Numbered from the stretch's first letter, positions 47,695 through 60,908 are shown. The stretch: DNA of 64,000 bases from Dolomedes plantarius (GCA_907164885.2 OU015499.1:157321925-157385924), one strand, 5' to 3'. Made by a program: numbers and translations. The notes: generated by a model from the letters alone, not told the origin.

Positions 47695-49375
47695 CAAATG
47701 ATTTTGAACTTTTAATAATTGCTTTAAAAGATAAAATAATTATATACGGGGAGCTGATCCATATCCTGAGACGTTCGGCGGGAAGTTCTCAAACTCTACC
47801 TAGTGGAGTTTTCATTCAAGAAAATACTATTTCTTACTGTTTTAAAACTTCTAGCATGATAAACAACACTTTTCATGAAAATTCAAAAATAAGTAGCTGA
47901 TAAACAATATTAGAATATTTTAATGAAAAATATTGATTACAGCATTTATCTGCAGCAAATGATTAAAATAGCCTACATATTTCCAAAATGTATCAATCGG
48001 TTTCTAAAAGTAGGTCAACACTTAAATTTCTTAAAAGTATGCCATGGGATAGTATGGAAACAATGAATTCAAACAACAATTTTTTTTACATAAAAAAATT
48101 TAAAAGCTATAAAATAAGAATTAAATACTTCAAGATAGACTCATAAAAATACAAACATTGTAATAAAATAAATATATTACATAAATTTAAATGTTTCTAG
48201 GAAGATCATATCAGCGTGTATAGAAGAATGAAAAAAAAATATGACAGTAGTATTTACAGGTGAATTTTTGAAACAAGAATTAAAATTTTAAATATTTGCA
48301 AAGTATAAAAATCAATTTATAAAAGTAATAATCGAAATTTAACAACCAAGGGTAAGTTCTCATCTTCCTGATTGTATTCCTTGAAAAGAAAGAAAATGAA
48401 ATTGTTATGAAAATAATACAAAAGATTTTTCATTCACTGGACTTATAATTTGTTATCTGAAGGTAATTTGAAATGTCATTTGCTAAAAACATCTAAATGA
48501 TCATCATTCATAAGAAACATTTCAAGATTTTCACAGTTTGTTTAAACTGATATTTATGACAGCATTGATATGGTTTTTCAAAAAATTTTATTGTAAAAAT
48601 TACACTTGTGTCAGTTTAGAGCTAGATTTTAACTGTCTGCTCAGAAAATTTAGGGTTCTGAAACCTCAGAAAATTTGCTAATTCAAATCTAACAACAATT
48701 ACACTGTTTTGAAGAACAATTTCACAGTGAATTTTTAAAAAGAGCAAAATCAGCTACAGTAAATGCTACAAAAATTCCAAGATTTATTGCAATTAATTAA
48801 AACAAACATTATAAAGAAATAGAAGTCAAAATATAGACTGGGTCCCTGCTAGTATAAATATGATGTACATTAAAATGTATGATTACAAATTTCAAATATA
48901 TAACTTTTGTTTAATATTATAATTTTAAGATAACTGAACAGTAAGGAAATATTTTGAACTATGTAACATTTTTAAAGAGATCTTATAAACTATAAGTAAC
49001 TATACATTGTAATTATTTTATTATAATTTTTTACTATACGGTTTTGTGTTATGTTGTTATGTTGATTATTTTATGCACGGTAGAATATTGCAGGATTTTG
49101 CTCTTACTGAGGTTGGCAGGTCTGAGCATTCTTGCACTTCATGTCTAGGGTAATTTTTTAATATATATAGTTTTGGTCCTCAAGATCAGTGTTAGCTAAG
49201 TTGATGTTTGTTGTATTAGGATTTATGTATACTATACCCTCTTAGGGATAAAAAATATTTAACGAATAGAAAGTAACTGTAGTAAAAGTGTCAAATATAT
49301 AGTTTTGAAAATTCTGGTGCTCTTTATTTTTCTCAGTACTCCAGAAATGTGTTGTGTAACTATGTAGTGATGGGA
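47695..49375. other. Copy B counterpart of 22296-25086, with deletions
   Basis: AT-rich. It lacks segments equivalent to 23114-23992 and 24124-24378 of copy A. The hAT C-terminal scrap survives at about 48660-48800. The empty site for the copy A Tigger-like element is at 49376. No gene. Confidence 0.7.
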
Positions 49376-50331
49376 TATACATGAAATTAATTATAATTCT
49401 AGATGGAAAACAGTTTAAAAAAGCATTAGAGGATTATATTTAGCCATTTATGTAAAAGATAACTTTGTCCCAAAGGTGAACGTATAGGCTGGTAAATTTT
49501 CATTTTTCCATGCGGGAAATTTGCATAAACATTCTGTATAATCTCATTTATGAAAACTGTTTGAAAAAAAAAATTGTGAATAGAAGTCAATAATTTACCA
49601 GAAGATTTTTCTTTCATTCGCAATCATTTTGATAGCTTTGTATTTCATGTTGAAGTTTCTTACATACTTTCTGTGTTGTTGGCAGTTAGTTACGGATAAC
49701 TTTGTTTTGCACATTTATAGAAATCTGTTGAAAAAAATTTTGGAGGGAAAATTTGATGTGAGTTCTATATTTTAATATTTAAAAATTTGAAAATTTCTAC
49801 ATTTTGTTAATATATAAGAAGGTAACAGAATATAACAGTAAATTACTTTGCAGTGAGAAATTCAACATCCAAGTTCTTGTCATTCATGCTTTTGATCAGG
49901 GCCAACCTTAGTCATTGCAGAGCCCAATTGCAGAAATTTTGACGGGGTCCTTTTAAGTTCTAATATACAATAAATGATAAATGTCTTTCATGTATAGCAT
50001 GGAAGACAAAAATTTGTTAGGTGGTTATATTTCCTTTCCTATGTACATTCATAAGAAAAACACTAAGAAGTATTTAGACGATATATATTTCATTCACAGA
50101 TCAAAACTATTTAAAATCAAATTTTGCTATATTTTGTATTAGAAAGATCATTTATAAATCGATGTAATTTTAATTTTCTAGTTTCTGCATGATCTATCGA
50201 CAGTATTCAAAGGCCGTTGAGTTTCTGCTGCGATATTGTTGACCACAGGTATGTTTTAATTGATTTTCTATCTAGTAAAGCTTCGTTTTCCCAATTCTAT
50301 ATTTATATGAAAAAATAAAAATATCCTTAAA

Positions 50332-50403
<72 letters not shown>

Positions 50404-52930
50404 GCATTTGAAATGCCAGTGGCTTTTATTTCTAGCAATTGTAGAATTTTTATATTGTTTTGAAAACATTTGGTTTTAATATTATTTCTTCCACCACTTT
50501 ATTACTATCTATATCTACATCTTATATAGACAACATTTGGTAATTATTCTGAAACATTTTTACATCTGTCAAAGCAATTTTGTAGTCCCGATGCATATTT
50601 TCAATGTTTTTTTGTGCAATTATCTGAAATAAACTTCTCTATCCTCTCTAGCTTTGTACGGTATTTGTTAAAAACAATGCACGTAAAACATTTCTTTCCA
50701 GTTCCTTATTGGAGTATCTACATACCCATAATTGAATATCCTTTTTCATTTTTGGAAATGTTTTTCCCGAAATTCTGGAGTGATTATTAAATAAGTAGCA
50801 AGGTCTGTGGTTCCAACTAAAACTTGTTCGAAACCTTAGTGACTATCTTTTATCAGGCATTCTAGAAAGTTTCTAAATGATCACAGTACTTCTTTTCAAA
50901 TATATTTTAAATGTTTCTTTGTTTTAGGCTCTGTAGTAGCATAGGGCCCAGTTGCATCTAATCCGAGTCCAATTTGATCAAAGCAGGTCTGCATTTGAAA
51001 ATTAATTCTTTACATATTTTGTATCCTTTTATACATAGTGCTCCTTAGGCTGTCTTAAGATTTTTCATATCGTTTTAATTCTGTGGTGGACAGTTGTGAG
51101 TTTGGTTTCATAGACTTCTTAAAATTTTAGAAACAGCTATATACTGCAGGCATGCAAGATGCTTTATATGCATAGCAGTGAAAAAGCGGGACCGGGAAAG
51201 CACCCAATTATTTTAGGTTTCTTGTAAATTTCTATTTTTAGATTTTTGCAAATGTTGTAAATCTCCTCTCGCTTTTGACTAATATCTGAGAATTATTTCT
51301 CACTTTAATATTATAGATGACAGGAAGCAGTGGTGGCTCTGTGGTTTCTAAACCCTAGGTGGTTCTAAAGCCTTAAGTGATTATTTTGTTGAGAAACCTG
51401 AAAGGGGCTCTGAATTTTATCTCAATCTTTTAAAGAAAACATGAAGTTTATAGATAAAGTTAATGAAATGTGATTAAAATAGCATTAAAATATTTGATAA
51501 AATGTATGAACAAGTATATCAATGTATGTGTCGGCAATGTTATAGATAACAAAGGACCACCTGCTCCTCTGGCACTTGTTATTAAAGTAGGCTTTTGCTG
51601 AAGCTCTCATAATTTCTGTCCCAGTGAGGCAGATAATAATTAACCTCTTCTGCTCTCTAATCCAATAACAAATCTTATTGATTCTAACTCTCTACATCAA
51701 GAAATTGGTAGTTATGTTCTAAAGTTCCAAATGTTCCTAATCCAAACCCTACAACTCAGATATGTTTAGATTTTTTTTGCATTCTGGTATAAGTTTAACA
51801 ATCTATTGTTATCTGCCTTGTATCATTCTGTAAATATTTTATACTCCAATGAGATTTCTATACAAGCATTTTGCCGTAGAATTTGTTTTGAAAGTAACAA
51901 TAACTGGTTTGTTAGGCAATATCTTTTTTGTTTTGTCACATTTGCTCATAATAAAGACAATAAATGTTTTGTGAGTATCCTCACCTGAACTTCAGTGTAC
52001 AAAGTAGGGAATTTTTTTTTTCATATCCTAGTATAGGAAAAATAGTTTATGAAAAGTAATTTATAAAAAGACCATAACCATTTTGTATATGGACTATATA
52101 GTTTAATTTTCACCATGTAGAGAATTTTATGTCTGTAGATTGCTTTTTTATTTACTTATCCCTAAAAAAAATATAAATTGTGTGAGTATTACTGTTTTGT
52201 ATACTATGTATATACGTTTCTTCAATCACTGTTTTGTTAAATAAGGTATTAAAATTTTGCAGTTTCTCTCAGTGCATACATTTATGACTGAAGAATAAAA
52301 TATTTCATACTCTATCATGCAGAATTGTTTATTGCTTTTTTATCATTGTTTATGAGGAGGATGGTAGATTTTCTGTAATGAAGAAGTGTTATAATTGGTA
52401 TAGCTTAATCTTCATCTGATTTCCTGTAGCACTGAATTGTATTGTAGAGTTCTTACCTAAATATTTCCAGTCTATGAGGATATCTTGAAATTATTTCACT
52501 TGATACACAAAAGGAAAATGTTAAGAGATTACCTTATCCTGTAACAACAAAATGGTTTTCCAATATTCTCTGAATCACACAATCGTTTTATTTACTTTTT
52601 TATCCAGTATAAAGGTAATTCAAGATAATTAATGTATTTCGAATTATTCTTAGTTTTTAATTTTAACTCTTTGCTTTTCTAGATTTATAACAAAACTATT
52701 TTATTATTACCTATAACTTTCTAGAGTATTTAAAAGACTATATAAGTGAATTCACTTGTTTGGTCCCAATGTATGTTTTTATAGTATATTTTTATAGAAA
52801 TTGATCATTTATTTCTAGTATATTTATTATGTAGTAGTCCTCCTTTGTGCTTACATAGCTTGCATAGTGCATGTATGCAAATCATAATTGGAAAAATGTT
52901 TACTGTTCTAATCACCCAGTCTTAAAGAAT
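49376..52930. other. Copy B counterpart of 26919-30414
   Basis: It contains the ZMYM-like hAT relic (minus strand, about 49880-50980) and a long (TA)n microsatellite (50339-50397) that is short in A. No intact gene. Confidence 0.7.
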
Positions 52931-53431
52931 GTCATAAATCACTCGCATTACTTTTGAATCATGGACTTTGTTAAAGTCTGTTTCGCCCAACATCCACTTG
53001 GAATACAATAGAAAATAAAGACTTTCGTCCAGCGAAATGCATCAATGAGCATTTATAAGAATAAACTTTAATTTAGAGTCTTAGGTAACCATTGAATGTC
53101 ATAAATCACTCACATTACTTTTTAATCATAGACTTTGTTAAGGTCTGTTTGGCCCAATATCCACTTGGATTAAAATAGAAAATAATGACTTTGGTCCATC
53201 AAAATGCATCAATGAGTATTTATAAGAATAAACTTTAATTTAGAGTCTTAGGTAACCATTGAATGTCATAAATCACTCACATTACTTTTTAATCATAGAC
53301 TTTGTTAAGGTCTGTTTGGCCCAATATCCACTTGGATTAAAATAGAAAATAATGACTTTGGTCCATCAAAATGTATCAATGAGTATTTATAAGAATAAAC
53401 TTTAATTTAGAGTCTTAGGTAACCATTGAAT
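52931..53431. repeat. 167-bp unit in three tandem copies
   Basis: GTCATAAATCACTC starts units at 52931, 53098 and 53265. The second and third are closer to each other than to the first. Copy A has the unit once (30415-30581), so the triplication arose in B after the large duplication. Confidence 0.92.
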
Positions 53432-56400
53432 ATCCATCCTGCAAAGTAAGTTTTAAAAAATTAATGACAGATAAGAAAGACGCGTCGAAATCAGGATATA
53501 TAAAATTGTTTGCAAAATTTTCTAGAAATGCAAAAATCCAAAAATATTATTTTTTTAGTAAAATTGAACTTTATTTACCAATATTTTTTAAATATAGCAA
53601 TATTTAAAAAAAAATTTCTATGATTATATTACACTTAGCATTAGAGATTTGCAGAAATCACCCATGACTCCCACTTGAAAATCTTTTTTTATTCTGAAGG
53701 AAATTACAATGGGAAAAGATATTTGAAATGTGCAAATAAAGCGGTAAGGCAATTGTTATCAATTCATTAATAATATATAAGAAGCGGTAAAGATGACATT
53801 TCGAAACGATAAATACTGTTCATACATAAGCAAACATCCTCCGAACGTCATGAAATGAGCCAGTACGGTTTCCTTAAACTCTGAGGTCACCGTGATGAAA
53901 TTTTTATTGCCACACTTCACGCATCAGTACGAGTATCGTACTTCAGCCAAAATTTTAATTAGAGAGACATGTGATGTGATTATTTTTCTACTGAAGTGAA
54001 AATATGTAATTTTTTTTTCCTATTGCGGCTGTGAAATTGTTTCTTTACTATAATACCGAGCTGTTTCCATTCAGTATGATCTGACTGGTTGAGATTCAAG
54101 TCACACCTCACATTCATTTGGCATATTATATTTGGTTCCCGGAGAGTCTACAAAGAAAATTATAAAAATAAATTGCGTCAGAACTAACAGGGGTAAAATT
54201 TCTTTAATCAGTTCTGAATTAATATTTCTGTTAGAATATAAAATTGTTCTCCCAAGGAATTTTTAATCAGCATCACATGGAAACTGTGTGGATTTATTTT
54301 GTTTAAAATTTTTATTCCTTGTTCACGATCTCGTGATAAAATATTTAAAAGATGTTGCTCTGGAAAAGACCTTATCAGCCGTGTATTCCTGACGTGTATT
54401 TCATAGACTACAAGAGGTCCATAGATAGCTGTTTTGAAATGTTTAATTCACATTATGTGAAGAATCCCATAACAGCACTATTGCACAGTAAATGAACGGA
54501 AAGAAATGTGAAGAATTTATACTATTGTAAATTCTAATGCATAATATACATAACATACAGATTAAAACGTGGAGGCAGTGTGGTAAAAAATATCTGTAGC
54601 CAACAAACTACAATCGAAACAATTATGCCTAAAGAAACCTATAGGCCAGGTATTCTGTGTTATTTCCTGTAATAATTTTGCATATTTTATTAGATTTATA
54701 AACTTTCTAATCTGTTGATAACGAAGGTCTATAATCAGATGTTAATCCCTGGAATTTCTCGGAGCCTTAAACTTCATTAACGGTGGAATTATTATGACTT
54801 ACAGGCAACTAAAATAAGTGTAATGTGCAAAAATATTAATATTGCTTATCTGTTATTCATCGGGCCGATAGCTGTAGTTTTCTGGAGATTCCTACAAACC
54901 GAAATTTTTCAAATCTCAGTACTCCATTATGATCTACCAGGGCAAAAGAATGACGATGGTTAAGGAACCTGGTGACCTAATTACAATAAATTTAAGATGC
55001 TCAGTAATTTAATTAGACCGGCACACAATTTATAACATCTTAATTTATAGATATATTATTTCTTAGCATAAACTTTTATATATTGCTATCGATTTCACAT
55101 GAAAATTACAAAAAGAGGATGATGGTACAGTGTTAACCTTTTACACGCCCCCACTATGATCGAACGGTAACACAAACTATTTATTGATAAAAATCACATT
55201 AAAACTCAAACGTAAGAACTATTAGGAAATTGATTTTTTTTTCAAAAAATATTGGCTGGAAACAGTTATTTTTTCACATCTATTATATATATATTAGCCG
55301 TTATCTCTGTACAACACTTCTGGGCTGTACTCATCTTTCAATTGAAGTCCTCGGTAAACAAACAGCCGGTTAGGCTTAATTTCAATTTCAGATGTGGATC
55401 AGAAGTTTTTCTTACCTAAAAACTAATATCTTCTCCATCAAATCACGTTTGTTCGGCATATTTTTCTATAAAACATTCAGAACAAAAAAAAATTGGATGT
55501 TTTTAGCTGTATATTTAACAGTTTTTAAGAATCTGTTTACTTTTGCGATGAATTCTGAAAGTAAACAAACTTGAATGTTAATGAATCCAGTAGCTCAAGT
55601 ATTCATATCACGTAGTGAGCTGTAAAAAACTGGATGGCAGTCTACTACTCCATTCGCATGAAAAAATAAATAAATAAAAAATAATGAAAAGGTTTTCTTC
55701 TACAAGGTGTGGATTAAATGCAATATTGTTAGATAATTCGGGATATTTTTTAACTTTCATATACTTTTTCCATTATGACGTCAAAATGACGGATTACCTT
55801 CTAGTATATATATAAAACGCGTAGGTATGCCGCAGAAATATCAACGATATTTCTACACTCGGAATGGCAACGACTGCAACTACCGGATGTAAACTTTAGC
55901 GACCGTCCGCAATTTAAAACTCTGTGTATGTAGTGGCGACATTTGTTACATTCGATGATCTTTTAACAAAATATGTTTAGACCTATCAAATTCAGTGTTT
56001 AGTCATGGACAGTTGTATGTATGTTTTTCTAGAGTCCGTTCTTTGGATTTTGACACTGTAGTATCTCCTACTTTTGAGATACTCAACTGTGTATATGAAG
56101 AAGTTTTATGAATATCATAGTTGTAATCCACTCTATATTTTAGTACTTGCTGATTTTTTACTCCATTTTATAAGTGAAAAAATTTTCCGAACAATTTATA
56201 ATTTGATATCATTAAATGGAGATATCCGAATTGTGAGCAATAATACATACAGAGAGTGATGTAATCCACATTATATTTTTGTACTTGCTGAATTTTTACT
56301 CCATTTTTTAAATGAAAAAAAATTTTCCCGAATAATTTCTTATTTGATATAATGATAAAGTGTAGCTATTTTAATTTTAAAAAATTGTACATACAGAGAG

Positions 56401-57340
56401 GTATGTAATTTTTAAAATCACTGGTGTTGGGTTTCTCAGTCTTATCTTTAAATCTGGTCGAAAGTAATGGAAATTCACATTTTTTAATCACGCTGATTTA
56501 GAATCAGCCTTATAGAGAACTTGGCAATGATTATCAATTTTTTGGCTGAGCTCCCACTACCACTTAACAACGTATATTTATGATGACAGGTAATGGTAAC
56601 ATTCCTTAGATAGGTTACTTTCAGTTGAGTTGTTTTGCAAAAGAAAATGTAAAACTAAAATCAACCATACTGGTCGCGTGAAAAGTACGAAAAGACCGTG
56701 ATGGTAAAGTGTTAAAATTGTACACGCAGCACTATGTTTGAACGATAGCACAAACTATTTATTGATAAAAATCACATTAAAACTCAAACATGAAAACTGA
56801 TGAAAGTTTTTTTTTCAATTTTTTACTACAAGTTAAGCAAAGTTTAATACAAGTTAAGCAGAAAAATAGCCGGCCCAAGATAATGTGCATCTGATTGTCT
56901 GAGAGATTCAGAGCAATGTGCGCGAGGTCCATGAACAGAGTGAATTTCCGATTTCATGCGAAGGTAACACAAAGTTTTACTTATCTCCGAAAATTTAGAT
57001 ATGATTGCTCTGCTGTTGTACATTTGTGCAAATGTAAATTCAAAAATCATCCAGCAGTGGCAGCCATGTTTAGAACCATGTTCTACCAACAAAATGATCA
57101 ATTTTAATTACTCACATTGATAAAAACATTTGTTAATTTTTCAATTTTATTTGAATATTTGAACTTCGCTGAAAATTTCAAAAAAGGCTGAAATTACAAT
57201 TCCCCCTGGACAGTATTTATTTTATTAACGTAACATCGATGCCAAAAAATCAATCCATAATTTCGTTCGACTTAATAATTTTTATAGAGCAATACGAATA
57301 GTATTTTTCTCAGAATTTTAAAATTCCATTTATGGAAAAT
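53432..57340. other. Copy B counterpart of 30582-35975
   Basis: No gene. The mariner-like insertion of copy A is absent near 54127 (GCATATTATATTTGGTTCC). The small open frame at 55392-55574 matches 33851-34033. The possible TATA element is at 55805. Confidence 0.65.
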
Positions 57341-57366
57341 TTCGTGTAAAAGGTATATATATATCT

Positions 57367-58062
57367 ACTCAAACCTGTTTTTGTGCGGTGGATAGAAACC
57401 CCATAAAAAATCGCACAAAACTTCACGAGTAGCTGTAAAAAATATTTTTCGCAACACATTTCAATTTTTTTAATGCGGTGAATAGGGACCGCATAAAAAA
57501 CGTCTCACGTACAAAATAACTCAAAACCTTACGAAATAACTAGGAATTAAATACTCAGCATTAATTACTTAATACGGGCAATATCGTCCATCTTCAACAA
57601 TTATCTTCCGTTTGTGAAGTGCGTGTCGTTGTAAAAACCCGACTATCCAGCCATTACTTTCAGAAAATTTCGGGCTTCCAATGTGAGACGATGAACTAGA
57701 GGCTCTAAATCCTTCAGCTGATTCTAAAACTCTATAGCTTTTTCTTTAATTAATTCTCCGTCAATGGGGATTCGATTTTGAGTTAATTCTTGAATCCACA
57801 ATATGGGCGCCTTTTCCGTTTTCTCTATGAAATTGCTTCTTGAATACGATGCTCGTTTAGCGCTTTCGTTTGTGGCACAATTACTAGATTTATTTATTTA
57901 TCCTGAAGTTTTTGTATGTCTCTTATTGTGGATTCTCCTAATCCGAATTCTTTACAAAGAACTGTGGATCCTTCATCTTCTGCTATTCGTTTTATAATCG
58001 TAGTCTTAGTTTCTAAGAAAATTGCCTTTCTCTTCGCTTTGTTTTAGGCCTTATTTATTTTT
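57367..58062 (-). pseudogene. Tigger relic with DNA-binding domains only, copy B
   Basis: Counterpart of 36023-36822 without the poly(A) insertion. The start codon is lost (CAT to TAT on the plus strand) and a stop follows. The HTH segments remain legible (TIIKRIAEDEGSTVLCKEFG, GESTIRDIQKLQDK, and ALHKWK-type end). Confidence 0.75.
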
Positions 58063-58159
58063 AGGGATTATGTCTTAAAATAAAATCCTAAAAATTTATA
58101 TCTGGATAGAAAAAATAATCAATTTACAATTCAATTTACGCTATGAAATGAATCTTATC

Positions 58160-58540
58160 TTAATGGTCCAGGAATATGAAACACTTTGAAGGACGTCAAT
58201 TACATACTGCGATTATATAATTCAATACATATGTAATGTAATAGGCTGACGCAATACTGAATTTTATTTGCAAGTATCAGTATATGTAATGTGATGAAAT
58301 ATCAAAAATAAAAAAAAACTAAATAGCCGAGCAAACCTCCTAATTTTTTTAATGGTCCAGGATTATGAAAGCACTTTGAAGGGCGTCAATTGCATAATGC
58401 GATTACATAATTCAATACATATGTAATGTAATTAGCTGATGCAATACTGAATTTTAGTTGCAAATCAGTATCAGTATATCTAATAGGATAAAATATCAAA
58501 AAACTAAATAGCCGATCAAACCTATTAATTTTTTTATTAG
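58160..58540. repeat. Tandem dimer of about 190 bp, copy B
   Basis: Same dimer as at 36929-37310 (TTAATGGTCCAGGAATATGA). It lies in the presumed intron ahead of the acceptor at 58666. Confidence 0.85.
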
Positions 58541-58781
58541 TAACTTCGTCAATTATATTCTAATTTCATTGAAATTTTCAGACTCACTCAGACCTGTTTT
58601 TGTGCGGTATATGTATATATATATATATATGTGTATCATTTAATTTCTTTATCCTGTTTTTACAGGTGCTCGGTACAGATTGTCAGATGCACTAGTAGAA
58701 TTTTTGAGGTGTTCATAAATTGTGAAGTTCAACGTATTGCTAGCAGTTAGTTTTCTCATCATCGTGTACAGAAACATCGGC

Positions 58782-60908
58782 ATGTCAAAAAAGAAAATGC
58801 CCATTTCCAGTCTAAAAGAGCCTTCCAACGAGAGCCATTCCTGCAAGCTAAACCCTACTAAAGAGGAAGATGAATTCTCTCTTTGTGACACACGTAGAAT
58901 TAGTCTAGATATAAAAAGTTCCAGTGCACAGATTCTTTCTCCCACCGAAGAAATTTTTGAATGTAATTTATGTGACAGAAGATTTTCACAGTTGACCTAC
59001 TTAAATACGCATCATTCGTACCACATTGCTGATAATATTCCCTGTACCCCCACAGGAGAGAACTTCTTCGCATGTGATGTATGTGAGAAAAGATTTGCTG
59101 TACAGGATAATTTAATAAGACATCTCCGCATCAGCACAGGTGAAAAGCCTTACGCCTGCATTGTATGTGAAAAAAAATTTGATCTACAGACTAATATAAT
59201 AAGACATCTACGCACCCACACCGGAGAGAAACCTCTCACATGCACTGTATGTGAGAAAAAAATTTCTCAACAGGGTCATTTAAAAACGCACCTCCTCACC
59301 CACACAGGAGAAAAACCTTTCGCCTGCACTGTGTGTGAGAAAAGATTTGCTACACAGAGTACATTAATAATACATCTCCGTATCCACACAAAAGAGAAAC
59401 CATTCGCGTGCACTGTATGTGAGAAAGCTTTTTCTCGGAAGAATAAATTAAAAACACATCTCCGCACCCACACAGGAGAGAAACCTTACGCCTGCACTGT
59501 ATGTGAGAAAAATTTTTCTCAAAAGGGTAATTTAAAAACACACCTCCTCACCCACACAGGAGAAAGACCTTTCGCCTGCACTGTGTGTGAGAAAAGATTT
59601 GCTACACAGAATACATTAATAATACATCTCCGCACCCACACAGGAGAGAAACCTTTCGTCTGTACTGTATGTGAGAAAAGGTTTTCTGCACAGATTGACT
59701 TAAATACACATCTCCGCACCCACACAGGAGAGAAACCTTTCGCCTGCACTGTGTGTGGGAAAAGATTTTCTGCACAGGTTCACTTAAAAACACATCTCCG
59801 CACCCACACAGGAGAGAAACCTTTCGCCTGTAGTATTTGTGAGAAAAGGTTTTCTGTAAAGGGTCATTTAAATAGACATCTTCGCACCCACACAGGAGAG
59901 AAACCTTACGCTTGCACTGTGTGTAGGAAAGGATTTTCTATACAGAGTCATTTAAAAACACATCTCCGCGTGCACACAGGAGAGAAACCTTACGCTTGTA
60001 CTGTGTGTGGGAAAGGATTTTCTCAACAGAGTCATTTAGAAATTCATCTCCGCAACCACACAGGAGAGAAACCTTTCGCCTGTTGTGTATGTGAGAAAAA
60101 ATTTTCTCGGCAGTATGATTTAAAAGCTCATCTTCGAACCCACACCGGAGAGGAACCTTTCGCCTGTTATGTATGTGAGAAAAAATTTTCTCAGCAGTAT
60201 TATTTAAAAGCTCATCTTCGAATCCACACCGGAGAGAAACCTTTCGCCTGTTATGTATGTGAGAAAAAATTTTCTCGGCAGGATAATTTAAAAGCTCATC
60301 TTCGGACCCACACAGGAGAGACACCTTTCGCCTGCACTGTGTGTGAGAAAAGATTTGCTGCACAGAGTACATTAATAATACATCTCCGTACCCACACAGG
60401 AGAGAAACCTTTCGCCTGTTGTGTATGTGAGAAAAAATTTTCTCGGCAGTATGATTTAAAAGCTCATCTTCGAACCCACACCGGAGAGGAACCTTTCGCC
60501 TGTTATGTATGTGAGAAAAAATTTTCTCAGCAGTATTATTTAAAAGCTCATCTTCGAATCCACACCGGAGAGAAACCTTTCGCCTGTTATGTATGTGAGA
60601 AAAAATTTTCTCGGCAGGATAATTTAAAAGCTCATCTTCGGACCCACACAGGAGAGACACCTTTCGCCTGCACTGTGTGTGAGAAAAGATTTGCTGCACA
60701 GAGTACATTAATAATACATCTCCGTACCCACACAGGAGAGAAACCTTTCGCTTGCACTGTATGTGGGAAAGGATTTTCTGCACAGAGTCGTTTAAAAACA
60801 CATCTCCGCGTCCACACAGGAGAGAAACCTCACGCTTGCACTCAGTGTGAGAAAAGATTTTCTCGACATGACCAATTAAAAAGCCATCTCCGCACCCACA
60901 CAGGATAA
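58782..60908 (+). CDS. C2H2 zinc-finger protein, 23 fingers (copy B)
   Basis: Probable nuclear DNA-binding protein of 708 aa. The start is ATG at 58782 (MSKKKMPISSLKEP), the first ATG after an in-frame stop and about 115 nt past the acceptor TTTTTACAG. Residues 1-58 form a Ser/Glu-rich head without a known effector domain. Finger 1 spans residues 61-81. From residue 98 a further 22 fingers follow at exact 28-residue spacing, mostly with THTGEKPFAC linkers. Finger 2 has Ser in place of the last zinc-binding His (LRISTGEKP). Fingers 14-17 (60075-60410) recur as 18-21 (60411-60746), apparently base for base. Fingers 3-5 and 6-8 look like an older three-finger duplication. Contact positions of the helices differ between fingers (RQYDLKA, QQYYLKA, RQDNLKA, AQSTLII). 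The long minus-strand frame here is a shadow. DNA target and role are unknown. Confidence 0.93.
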   Translation: MSKKKMPISSLKEPSNESHSCKLNPTKEEDEFSLCDTRRISLDIKSSSAQILSPTEEIFECNLCDRRFSQLTYLNTHHSYHIADNIPCTPTGENFFACDVCEKRFAVQDNLIRHLRISTGEKPYACIVCEKKFDLQTNIIRHLRTHTGEKPLTCTVCEKKISQQGHLKTHLLTHTGEKPFACTVCEKRFATQSTLIIHLRIHTKEKPFACTVCEKAFSRKNKLKTHLRTHTGEKPYACTVCEKNFSQKGNLKTHLLTHTGERPFACTVCEKRFATQNTLIIHLRTHTGEKPFVCTVCEKRFSAQIDLNTHLRTHTGEKPFACTVCGKRFSAQVHLKTHLRTHTGEKPFACSICEKRFSVKGHLNRHLRTHTGEKPYACTVCRKGFSIQSHLKTHLRVHTGEKPYACTVCGKGFSQQSHLEIHLRNHTGEKPFACCVCEKKFSRQYDLKAHLRTHTGEEPFACYVCEKKFSQQYYLKAHLRIHTGEKPFACYVCEKKFSRQDNLKAHLRTHTGETPFACTVCEKRFAAQSTLIIHLRTHTGEKPFACCVCEKKFSRQYDLKAHLRTHTGEEPFACYVCEKKFSQQYYLKAHLRIHTGEKPFACYVCEKKFSRQDNLKAHLRTHTGETPFACTVCEKRFAAQSTLIIHLRTHTGEKPFACTVCGKGFSAQSRLKTHLRVHTGEKPHACTQCEKRFSRHDQLKSHLRTHTG
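60075..60746 (+). repeat. 336-bp tandem duplication of four zinc fingers
   Basis: Two adjoining 336-bp units (four times 84) show no difference that I could find. They code for fingers 14-17 and 18-21 of the 708-aa protein. The other fingers in the array differ from each other, so this is a recent event. Confidence 0.92.
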
